NCBI GenBank assembly: GCA_913045395.1
Contig: CAJWPV010000142.1
Span: forward strand, 1 to 5,140
Reading direction: 5' to 3'
Origin: an uncultured Verrucomicrobiota bacterium
Lineage (GTDB): Bacteria; Verrucomicrobiota; Verrucomicrobiia; Limisphaerales; UBA1096
DNA length: 5,140 nucleotides
Positions 1 to 5,140 of this stretch are shown here, in pieces. Each line of letters opens with the position of its first letter. Positions within the stretch are counted from its first letter, which is position 1. Made by a program: the position numbers and the translations under genes. Under the pieces are notes generated by a model. That model was not told where the DNA came from, did no database searches, and was given only the letters and a program-made list of their open reading frames with translations.

Positions 1-1903
1 TGCGCGTATACTCGTCGCCGGCCGGGTACGGGCCAGTCCGGTCCTCGTTGATTTTCAGAAACGTGTGCTCCGCATCCCACACGTAATACCGAAAGCCCTC
101 CCCACCGTTGCGGTTTCGGATGCCATACCAGTTGTTGGCAGATCGATTCGCTCCAAATGAAGTGATCGGCGCATCGAGGTTGCCGCCGTAAAAAATCACC
201 AGCATGTAATCGATTAGGTTGTCCGGGGCAAGGAGCACCTCGTAATCCGGGTTGCGCGTCCCGTCCGGGTGGTTGCCCAGAATTTTCTGGTACGCCGCAT
301 TGGTCTGAACCCCCTCCTTGCAGGCCTTCCACAACCTCTCCCAGGCATCGAGGTTGCCGTCCGTGGCGAACAAACCGTACTGAGTGTTCCCCTGCCCATT
401 GCCCCGGCCACGCCCGATCTTGATCACGTCGAAATCATCCGCCTTGCCCTTGAAATAGGAACCCCCAAAGGAGGCCTCCGGACGCTCACAGGCGTTGAAA
501 AGGCCCCAGTACTGGCCGTTGATGTAGAGGTGGCAGAAATAGCCACGGGCTGTGGACTGTCCCATGGCCAACTGCAGATCGCGGTTGAACTGGTCTCTCA
601 TGAATGTACAACGCGGATCGTTGCTCAAGCTCCATGAGTAGTTGCTGAACGTGCGCAAGTCGAGATTGTCAAACTCCCGCGCGGCCGTCTTGCCAAACAC
701 GGAATGCTTCAATTTTGCAGGGCCATACTCGCTCCGGAAGAAAAAGCGGAAGGCATGCTTAGCATTGCTGGTCATGCGGCTGAACCCGCCACGTATGCGG
801 ACACCGCAGTTCTCCTGAAAACCCTCCTGCTTGTCACCTTGTATCAACTCAAGTGAGCAGGTTCGTTCCCAGTCGCGCCCGTCCTCCTTGGCATTGGCAT
901 AAATACCATCCTCCCCGAACAGATCCTCCAGATCCATCACCAGCGAATAGCTTGGGATCACTCGCAGCCCCTTGAAAATCTTGTCTCGATATCGCTCGTC
1001 GTTGACCACGCGTTGATCCATCCCATAGTCCACCCGGTTGGGCCCCCACTCATAGTAGAACCCCGGCGGCGGCAGACCGTCGGGCGACTGCCGGACAACA
1101 TCCTTCAGGAATAGATACGTCTGCGTGACCACTTTCGTCGGCTTGTGTCCCGGCTTAAACGCCGCCGCACGGATCACCGTGGTTTGGGCAACCGTCAACG
1201 CGCCGTTCAACACCTGGCCGCTGCCCTCGGTCGGCACCGAGCCGTCAGTCGTGTAACGCACCATGGCTCCGGGTGTTTGGGATGAGATCACCAACTCGAA
1301 CTGTTCATCATAGAATCCGTGAGATTGACTGAATGCGAGCTTGGCAATCTTACCGGTCAGCGTTTGCCCATTGGGCGCGCCCGGTGTCGGACGAAGGAAA
1401 TAAACCGGCCCAGCGATCACCGAAGCCACCGACGTGGCATCCGGCTGCCAGCCAGGCGGAATGCCGTAAGAGACGTCATCCTGCTGCCTGGGATACTTCA
1501 TTAAAAAATGATGCGCCACCGTCCGCCCATCCGGCTTAACAAGACCAAGGTACTCACCGCTCGCGCCCAGCTTGAAATTGACATGCAACTCCCGGTCCGC
1601 TCGGACTTGATTCGCGCCAGATGCGAACACCAGCAGATATCCGCCGGCCTCAATCTTGATAGCGGGGAATGTCCACTTAGCCAAATCCTTGGCATCATCG
1701 GTTAACATCCAGCCTGTAAGGTCGACTGTGGCGTCGCCGGCATTGTGAATCTCGATCCAGTCCGAACGCTCGCCATTGGAGTCCTTCAGGCCCTTGTCAT
1801 TGACCGCAAGGAATTCGCTGATGATCAACCGACCCTGAGCTTGGCCAAGCGAACTCGCAAAAAAGGCCAACAAAGTCACCAGAACGATATGGAGTTGTTG
1901 CAT
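1..1903 (-). CDS. Secreted lamin-tail / CotH kinase-like protein (3' end outside window)
   Basis: No stop codon occurs in 634 codons from the ATG at 1903 to the left edge, so the C-terminus is missing. Residues 1-22 form a signal peptide with a hydrophobic core (IVLVTLLAFFA) and a likely cleavage site after SLGQA. Residues about 26-135 match a lamin tail domain (ISEFLAVN, SDWIEIHN, LTGWMLTDD). Residues about 195-265 resemble a chitobiase C-terminal / Fn3-associated repeat (VRYTTDGSVPT, IRAAAFKPG). From about 300 onward the protein resembles the CotH kinase family: GVRIRGGFSR at 367-376, a KHAFRFFFRSEYG segment, and YYVWDAEHTF at 606-615, where the family usually has an acidic metal-binding motif. 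Bacillus CotH is an atypical secreted-layer protein kinase; kinase activity here is only inferred. The upstream in-frame stop TGA lies eight codons before the ATG. No clear Shine-Dalgarno sequence precedes it, so the start rests on the signal peptide. Domain calls are confident, the substrate is unknown. Confidence 0.88.
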   Translation of the reverse strand, partial: MQQLHIVLVTLLAFFASSLGQAQGRLIISEFLAVNDKGLKDSNGERSDWIEIHNAGDATVDLTGWMLTDDAKDLAKWTFPAIKIEAGGYLLVFASGANQVRADRELHVNFKLGASGEYLGLVKPDGRTVAHHFLMKYPRQQDDVSYGIPPGWQPDATSVASVIAGPVYFLRPTPGAPNGQTLTGKIAKLAFSQSHGFYDEQFELVISSQTPGAMVRYTTDGSVPTEGSGQVLNGALTVAQTTVIRAAAFKPGHKPTKVVTQTYLFLKDVVRQSPDGLPPPGFYYEWGPNRVDYGMDQRVVNDERYRDKIFKGLRVIPSYSLVMDLEDLFGEDGIYANAKEDGRDWERTCSLELIQGDKQEGFQENCGVRIRGGFSRMTSNAKHAFRFFFRSEYGPAKLKHSVFGKTAAREFDNLDLRTFSNYSWSLSNDPRCTFMRDQFNRDLQLAMGQSTARGYFCHLYINGQYWGLFNACERPEASFGGSYFKGKADDFDVIKIGRGRGNGQGNTQYGLFATDGNLDAWERLWKACKEGVQTNAAYQKILGNHPDGTRNPDYEVLLAPDNLIDYMLVIFYGGNLDAPITSFGANRSANNWYGIRNRNGGEGFRYYVWDAEHTFLKINEDRTGPYPAGDEYTR

Positions 1904-1937
1904 AAACGACACAAATACGGAGGCTCAAAGGGAAAAG

Positions 1938-1964
1938 TTTCACTTGGCCGAGCGGCAAGTGAAA
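1938..1964 (-). terminator. Stem-loop, possible second terminator or leader hairpin
   Basis: Arms TTTCACTTG (1938-1946) and CAAGTGAAA (1956-1964) are perfectly complementary over 9 bp. The stem can extend by CC/GG across a bulged G, leaving a GAGC loop. On the minus strand it is followed by CTTTTCCCTTT, a weak T-rich stretch. It could back up the terminator at 1966-1993, or be a regulatory hairpin in the leader of the CotH-like gene, whose start is only 34 bases downstream. The inverted repeat is seen directly; its role is inferred. Confidence 0.45.
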
Positions 1965-1965
1965 G

Positions 1966-1993
1966 AAAAAAGGCGCCGGAAAAAAGGCGCCTT
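1966..1993 (-). terminator. Intrinsic terminator of the EF-hand gene
   Basis: Read on the minus strand, AAGGCGCC is followed by an eight-base loop (TTTTTTCC), then GGCGCC and a run of six T. The arms GGCGCC lie at 1986-1991 and 1972-1977, and the T run is 1971-1966. A GC-rich stem followed directly by a T tract about 28 bases after the stop codon at 2022 is the standard Rho-independent layout. It implies that the EF-hand transcript largely ends before the CotH-like gene. Confidence 0.8.
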
Positions 1994-2021
1994 GGTTGAA
2001 ACACAGCTGGGAGATATCGAC

Positions 2022-2927
2022 TTATTCACCTCCGCGGCGGTTGCCGCGGCGGCGGTTTTCCCTGCCTTCACCACGCTGGCTGCCGCGACGACGGCGCTCG
2101 GCATTCTCACCGTTCTGGCCTCTTGGTCGGCTGTCGGTGGCGCGGTTGCTACGCCGATCGCTGTCACGGTTACGGCTGCGCTCACCCCGTTCGGAGCCAC
2201 GCTGGCTGCCGCGACTATCACCCTTAGGCTTCTCGCTGCGAATCGCCTTGCGCATCTCAATGAGCCGCTTCTCAGCATTCTCCTTTGAGACTTTGCCCTT
2301 GTTGACGAGCTCGCGGATTTGTGTTTCTCCTCGCCGGTATTCCTCCACGCTGATGCCGCGACGGCGGCGCTCGGCATTCCCACCACCCTGGCCTTGCCCT
2401 CGGCGAGCGGCAATTGCCTTGCGGGCGGCTGCACCTTCTTCCCGGTCAAGTTTGCCATCTCCATTTTTGTCAAACCGCTTAGTTATCTCTTCCCTAGACG
2501 CCCTAGATGGACGAGCTGAATCGCTATCCCGACGTCCTTCAGCCATATTTTTCCTGAATGCAGCCAATCTCTCCCTGCCCTGCTCTTCAGTTATTTTACC
2601 AGCTTTAACTCCTTCACTGATACGCTTGGCCACAGCGGCATAACGTTCTCTAGCACCTTGATCGCGACGATCATTATCACTCCCCTTGGCATTATCTCGA
2701 CTCGCCAGTTTCTTACGGGACTCCGCGGCAGCCCTCCGTTCATCCTCGCTTAATTTACCATCACCATCCTTGTCAAATCGCTTGATGATTGCTTCGCGAG
2801 ATGATCGGTCACTCTTCTTGGCCGCCGGTCTGGCGGCCTTCGACTTTACCTCCTCAGCATGAGCCAAACTCAAACCACCAATAAGCATCACAGCAGTGGC
2901 AAACCCTCCGATAATTTTCATATTCAT
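2022..2927 (-). CDS. Secreted duplicated EF-hand protein with Arg/Gly/Ser-rich tail
   Basis: The 301-residue product starts with a signal peptide (about 1-24, cleavage after LAHA). Two canonical Ca2+-binding EF-hand loops follow: [12 protein letters not shown] at 52-63 and [12 protein letters not shown] at 153-164, each with Asp at positions 1 and 5, Asp or Asn at 3, and Glu at 12. Each loop is followed by a helical segment of the form GK[IV][ST]xExxxxRLxxxRK (110-126 and 211-227). The two units keep an exact 101-residue register and so look like a tandem duplication. Residues about 233-301 are a very basic, low-complexity Arg/Gly/Ser/Asn tail. The ATG at 2927 is preferred because a GAGG sits five bases upstream; the ATG at 2921 is an alternative. 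The gene is divergent from the prepilin-like gene and lies upstream of the CotH-like gene with its own terminator. Extracytoplasmic Ca2+ binding is inferred from the loops. No specific function is recognised; a structural, polyanion-binding or kinase-substrate role is possible. Confidence 0.88.
   Translation of the reverse strand: MNMKIIGGFATAVMLIGGLSLAHAEEVKSKAARPAAKKSDRSSREAIIKRFDKDGDGKLSEDERRAAAESRKKLASRDNAKGSDNDRRDQGARERYAAVAKRISEGVKAGKITEEQGRERLAAFRKNMAEGRRDSDSARPSRASREEITKRFDKNGDGKLDREEGAAARKAIAARRGQGQGGGNAERRRRGISVEEYRRGETQIRELVNKGKVSKENAEKRLIEMRKAIRSEKPKGDSRGSQRGSERGERSRNRDSDRRSNRATDSRPRGQNGENAERRRRGSQRGEGRENRRRGNRRGGE
2081..2106 (-). repeat. Direct repeat copy encoding NAERRRRG (tail copy)
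   Basis: This 26-base segment matches 2354-2379 at 25 of 26 positions, in the same orientation and reading frame, 273 bases (91 codons) apart. Both copies encode NAERRRRG, at residues 275-282 here. A second, exact 19-base repeat pair (2071-2089 and 2197-2215, encoding the RGSQRG region) overlaps this copy. The pattern suggests that the basic tail grew by short internal duplications. Confidence 0.75.
2354..2379 (-). repeat. Direct repeat copy encoding NAERRRRG (inner copy)
   Basis: Partner of 2081-2106 with a single base difference. It encodes residues 184-191, just after the second EF-hand. The 91-codon offset is not the 101-codon period of the EF-hand duplication, so this repeat reflects a separate event or convergent low-complexity codon use. 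Confidence 0.7.
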
Positions 2928-2930
2928 TTT

Positions 2931-2936
2931 ATCCTC
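2931..2936 (-). promoter_or_regulatory. Ribosome binding site of the EF-hand gene
   Basis: The minus strand reads GAGGAT at 2936-2931, preceded by a long A run. GAGG ends five bases before the ATG at 2927 and eleven before the ATG at 2921, which favours 2927. It is the only clear Shine-Dalgarno sequence before any of the four genes. Confidence 0.75.
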
Positions 2937-2972
2937 TTTTTTTTATTTCCAATCGTCGTCATCGACTGGATT

Positions 2973-3003
2973 ATTGTACGCCGGTCAGACGAAAAAGTTA
3001 CAA
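2973..3003 (-). promoter_or_regulatory. Candidate promoter of the EF-hand gene
   Basis: On the minus strand TACAAT (2978-2973) matches the sigma-70 -10 consensus at five of six bases. TTGTAA (3003-2998) is a weak -35 with a long 19-base spacer. Transcription would start roughly 40 bases before the ATG at 2927, leaving room for the ribosome binding site. The sigma consensus of this lineage is assumed, so confidence is low. Confidence 0.35.
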
Positions 3004-3030
3004 AATATCTCCCAGTAACCTTTTTACCCA

Positions 3031-3059
3031 TTGACGCCGCTTGGCCAAGCGCAGTTAAT
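3031..3059 (+). promoter_or_regulatory. Candidate promoter of the prepilin-like gene, leaderless layout
   Basis: TTGACG (3031-3036, five of six to the -35 consensus) is followed after a 17-base spacer by GTTAAT (3054-3059, four of six to the -10 consensus). A start seven bases after the -10 would fall on the A of the ATG at 3066, giving an mRNA without a leader. That fits the absence of any Shine-Dalgarno sequence there. The match is seen in the sequence; its use is inferred. Confidence 0.4.
3038..3051. promoter_or_regulatory. Perfect 14-bp palindrome, candidate operator
   Basis: CGCTTGGCCAAGCG is fully self-complementary and fills most of the spacer between the proposed -35 and -10 of the prepilin-like gene, the position used by spacer-binding regulators such as the MerR family. 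The core CTTGGCCAAG also occurs inside coding sequence elsewhere in the window, which weakens the operator reading. Confidence 0.35.
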
Positions 3060-3063
3060 TGCG
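3050..3063. repeat. Near-perfect palindrome over the -10 and start region
   Basis: CGCAGTTAATTGCG is self-complementary at 12 of 14 positions (the one imperfect pair is G/T). It abuts the palindrome at 3038-3051 and ends two bases before the ATG at 3066. It may be a second half-site for a regulator or a chance AT-centred palindrome at the -10. Confidence 0.35.
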
Positions 3064-3065
3064 GC

Positions 3066-3854
3066 ATGAAACAGCGGCTAACCGGGTTTACCCTGATCGA
3101 ATTGCTGGTGGTCATTGCTATCATCGCCATTCTTGCCGCCCTGCTCCTGCCGGCCTTGGCCAAGGCCAAGGAACAGGCCTCCAGCGCCGCCTGCCAGTCC
3201 AACCTCCGGCAGATCACGCTGGGCACGATCTACTACTGCGACGACCACGACGGCCGGATGCTGCAGGTGCTTGGCCCGTCCAAGCCGTACTGGTTTCACG
3301 CCATCGCGCCGTACCTCGGCGATAAGCGCTACGTCAAGGATCCGCAAGCCGCCTACAACGGCTCGATGAAAACGATAATTTGCCCGGCAGTCAAAACCCG
3401 ATCGAAGGGAACCAAGGCCGGCCTGCCGCGTGGCGACAACAAGACGAGCTGGGCGTACTGGTGGGGCAACTTCGGCAAGTCGTACGCCGAGGGGAGCTAC
3501 ACCATCAACTCGTTTATGCAGGATCCAAACGGCAGCTACTACGCACCAACGACCAGTGATGAAAAAAAGAAATACTGGCAGCAGTTCTCCAACGCCACCT
3601 CGGAGGTTCCTGTTTATGGGGATGGCAACTGGGTGGACTCGTGGCCCCGCCCCGACAACGCGCCCCCGCCAGACTATTCCGGCTCGCATTCCGACAACGG
3701 CATGCGCCGTTTCTTCGTCAATCGCCATCACTTCGCCATCAACGCAGGCTTCGCCGATGGTCATGTGGCCAAAGTCACGCTGCGCGGCTTGTGGGATCAA
3801 ACCTGGTACCGGGGCTACGTCCTCAACCGCGAACCCAACATGCCCCGGCGCTAA
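3066..3854 (+). CDS. Prepilin-like protein with N-terminal methylation motif and H-x9-DG motif
   Basis: The 262-residue product has a class III (type IV pilin / type II secretion pseudopilin) signal: short basic leader MKQRLTG, cleavage between G7 and F8, Glu at mature position 5 (E12), and a hydrophobic helix to about residue 29. PALAKAKEQ follows, as is usual in Verrucomicrobiota prepilin-like proteins. The C-terminal part holds H221-x9-D231-G232 inside [15 protein letters not shown], the H-x9-DG motif of this large PVC family, and a Trp-rich end ([10 protein letters not shown]). The predicted location is the inner membrane or, after peptidase processing, an extracellular pseudopilus. The specific role is unknown, because these genomes typically carry many such paralogues. 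The reading frame stays open further upstream to an ATG at 2859, but that would bury the prepilin leader 69 residues into the protein. The start at 3066 is therefore chosen although no Shine-Dalgarno sequence is present. The beta-propeller gene follows after 58 bases. Confidence 0.9.
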   Translation: MKQRLTGFTLIELLVVIAIIAILAALLLPALAKAKEQASSAACQSNLRQITLGTIYYCDDHDGRMLQVLGPSKPYWFHAIAPYLGDKRYVKDPQAAYNGSMKTIICPAVKTRSKGTKAGLPRGDNKTSWAYWWGNFGKSYAEGSYTINSFMQDPNGSYYAPTTSDEKKKYWQQFSNATSEVPVYGDGNWVDSWPRPDNAPPPDYSGSHSDNGMRRFFVNRHHFAINAGFADGHVAKVTLRGLWDQTWYRGYVLNREPNMPRR

Positions 3855-3912
3855 ATCACCCCGTGTTCCCGCTTGCACTTCGCCGCAATTCTGTTTCGGT
3901 TCCCCGCGCCGA

Positions 3913-5140
3913 ATGAAACCGACAGCCCTCATTCTTGTAATCGCTTTTGCAAGTGCGCTTGGCCAGGCGCATTCGGATAGTTGGAACCAATTCCGGGGCC
4001 CGAACGGCTCCGGCTTGGCTAAGGACAGCAGGCCTCCGGTCAAACTCGACGACGCCCAACTGGCTTGGAAGGCGGCTCTGCCACCCGGCCTGTCCTCGCC
4101 CGTGCTTTCGGGTAAGCGCATTTTCCTCACCGGCTTGGCCAAGGGCAGGCTCGTCACCATCGCAATCAACAAAGCCGACGGCAAAATCGCCTGGCAAAAC
4201 CAGGCGCCGAAGGTCGAACTCGAAAAGGTTCACAAGGCCAGCCACCCCGCTGTCCCCTCAATGCTCGTTGATGATGATCGAGTGTTTGCTTACTTCGGCT
4301 CATACGGACTGCTCTGCTACAACCTCGACGGCAGGGAACTATGGAAAAAACCGATCCCCACGCCCAAGACACTTTACGGCATGTCCACCTCCCCGATCGT
4401 CCACGGCGAATATCTCATCATGGTTTTGGACAATGACACGAATCTCCCCGGCAGCCGATTGAGCCAGTCTGAAATCGTCGCCTACGACAAAACCAACGGC
4501 GATGTCGCCTGGGAAATTCCCCGCCCATTTCATCGCAGCGGTTGGTCCACTCCGATGATTTGGAAACATGACCGCGGCACCGAACTCGTCGTCCTGGGTA
4601 ACAGCCGCGTGAGCGGTTACGACATGAAAACCGGTGCACAGAAATGGTTTGTCCCGGGCTTCTCCCGTGAGACCATTTCAACACCGGTCGCCGGCAATAA
4701 CGTTCTTTACGTCTCCTCCTCGAAACTCGGTGGTGGTGCGGACATCCAGCCCGATCCGTTGCCGTTTTGGGAGGCCGTCATTCGTTTTGATCAGAATGGC
4801 GACGGAAAAATTGAACGAAAGGAAATGACCGGTCACTTCACTTTTCCCATCCGGCCCGAACTGCCACCCGGCCATCCAGGTTTCGGCATCCCGCTGCCCA
4901 AAGACAAACGCAGGCGACAGGAACGGCTCGACGGAATCTTCCGCGGCACCGACCGCAACCGGGACAAGTTTTGGACCAAGGAGGAATTCATGTCGAATAT
5001 GCGCGGCGGCCGCGGCAAGCCGTTGCTCATCGCCATCCGCCCCGGGGGTCAGGGCGACGTCACCGACACGCATCTAAAGTGGGAACTCAACCGCAGCATC
5101 CCTGAAATCCCCTCTCCGTTGTTCTACAGCAATCTCATCT
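3913..5140 (+). CDS. Secreted PQQ-like beta-propeller protein with inserted EF-hand pair (3' end outside window)
   Basis: The first 409 codons are visible; the frame is open at the right edge. Residues 1-19 are a signal peptide ending ALGQA, followed by WNQFRGPNGSG, the usual opening of PVC quinoprotein-like beta-propellers. Blade motifs of the type D-x-x-x-G-x-x-x-W end at W94, W144, W200 and W245, and a further one near W390 follows RPGGQGDVTDTHLKW. Between the fourth and fifth, residues about 285-365 insert a canonical EF-hand loop DQNGDGKIERKE (293-304) and a weaker one DRNRDKFWTKEE (347-358, lacking the Gly at position 6). The fold is confident. PQQ binding and dehydrogenase activity are not shown, and many such proteins have no proven cofactor. 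The export signal predicts a periplasmic or extracellular location, and Ca2+ binding is inferred. It is co-directional with the prepilin-like gene 58 bases upstream with no terminator between, so co-transcription is possible. No Shine-Dalgarno sequence is seen; the start is set by the signal peptide. Confidence 0.9.
   Translation, partial: MKPTALILVIAFASALGQAHSDSWNQFRGPNGSGLAKDSRPPVKLDDAQLAWKAALPPGLSSPVLSGKRIFLTGLAKGRLVTIAINKADGKIAWQNQAPKVELEKVHKASHPAVPSMLVDDDRVFAYFGSYGLLCYNLDGRELWKKPIPTPKTLYGMSTSPIVHGEYLIMVLDNDTNLPGSRLSQSEIVAYDKTNGDVAWEIPRPFHRSGWSTPMIWKHDRGTELVVLGNSRVSGYDMKTGAQKWFVPGFSRETISTPVAGNNVLYVSSSKLGGGADIQPDPLPFWEAVIRFDQNGDGKIERKEMTGHFTFPIRPELPPGHPGFGIPLPKDKRRRQERLDGIFRGTDRNRDKFWTKEEFMSNMRGGRGKPLLIAIRPGGQGDVTDTHLKWELNRSIPEIPSPLFYSNLI

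Noticed and set aside
269..637. Plus-strand frame of 122 codons inside the CotH-like gene
   Set aside because: It is antisense to conserved CotH-domain coding sequence and has no signal, motif or ribosome binding site of its own.
2022..2250. RGG-type RNA-binding tail in the EF-hand protein
   Set aside because: The Arg/Gly composition resembles RGG boxes, but the signal peptide predicts export, which makes an RNA-binding role unlikely.
2071..2379. CRISPR-like or mobile-element repeats
   Set aside because: The repeats are few, unevenly spaced, in frame and within coding sequence, with no terminal inverted repeats, transposase or spacer structure.
1940..2473. Minus-strand frame of 177 codons overlapping the EF-hand gene
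   Set aside because: It is a shifted frame of the same repetitive DNA, runs through the terminator, and has no ribosome binding site or known motif.
1996..2643. Plus-strand frame of 215 codons rich in Arg, Ser and Pro
   Set aside because: It is antisense to the low-complexity, Arg-rich part of the EF-hand gene. Its composition is a by-product of the repeats, and the opposite frame has EF-hand loops and a signal peptide.
2859..3065. Upstream extension of the prepilin-like frame to an ATG at 2859
   Set aside because: It would overlap the divergent EF-hand start and place the prepilin leader 69 residues inside the protein, which is incompatible with prepilin processing.
3078..4184. Long minus-strand open frame of 368 codons
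   Set aside because: It lies antisense to the prepilin-like gene and the start of the propeller gene, both of which have clear family motifs. Its translation shows no recognisable domain; long antisense frames are common in GC-rich DNA.

Overview
The window looks like chromosomal DNA of a Verrucomicrobiota or closely related PVC-superphylum bacterium. The evidence is the mix of protein families. There is a prepilin-like protein with the PALAKAKE N-terminal region and an H-x9-DG C-terminal motif, a secreted lamin-tail/CotH protein, a secreted quinoprotein-like beta-propeller opening with QFRGPNG, and EF-hand proteins with [13 protein letters not shown] loops. The DNA is moderately GC-rich. No RNA gene, CRISPR array, insertion sequence or integrase was seen. 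The lineage is inferred from protein style, not from a marker gene.

Layout. Bases 1-1903 (minus strand) hold the first 634 codons of a secreted lamin-tail / Fn3-associated repeat / CotH-kinase-like protein whose C-terminus lies beyond the left edge. Bases 1904-2021 are intergenic and carry two stem-loops, one of which is a good intrinsic terminator for the next minus-strand gene. Bases 2022-2927 (minus strand) encode a 301-residue secreted protein made of two tandem units, each an EF-hand plus a helical segment, ending in an Arg/Gly/Ser-rich basic tail. Bases 2928-3065 are a divergent promoter region. Bases 3066-3854 (plus strand) encode a 262-residue prepilin-like protein. Bases 3855-3912 are a short spacer with nothing recognised. 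From 3913 to the right edge (plus strand) runs the first 409 codons of a secreted PQQ-like beta-propeller protein with an EF-hand pair inserted among its blades.

All four gene products carry an export or prepilin signal, so the region is a cell-envelope or extracellular neighbourhood. Two of the four have Ca2+-type EF-hand loops. The two minus-strand genes are co-directional but separated by a terminator. The two plus-strand genes may form an operon, with a 58-base gap and no visible terminator. A shared pathway is not demonstrated. The most testable ideas are: (1) the basic Ser-containing tail of the EF-hand protein may be a substrate of the adjacent CotH-like kinase, by analogy with Bacillus CotH and its Ser/Lys/Arg-rich coat substrates; and (2) the prepilin-like gene may be read as a leaderless mRNA from a promoter whose -35/-10 spacer is almost filled by a perfect 14-bp palindrome.
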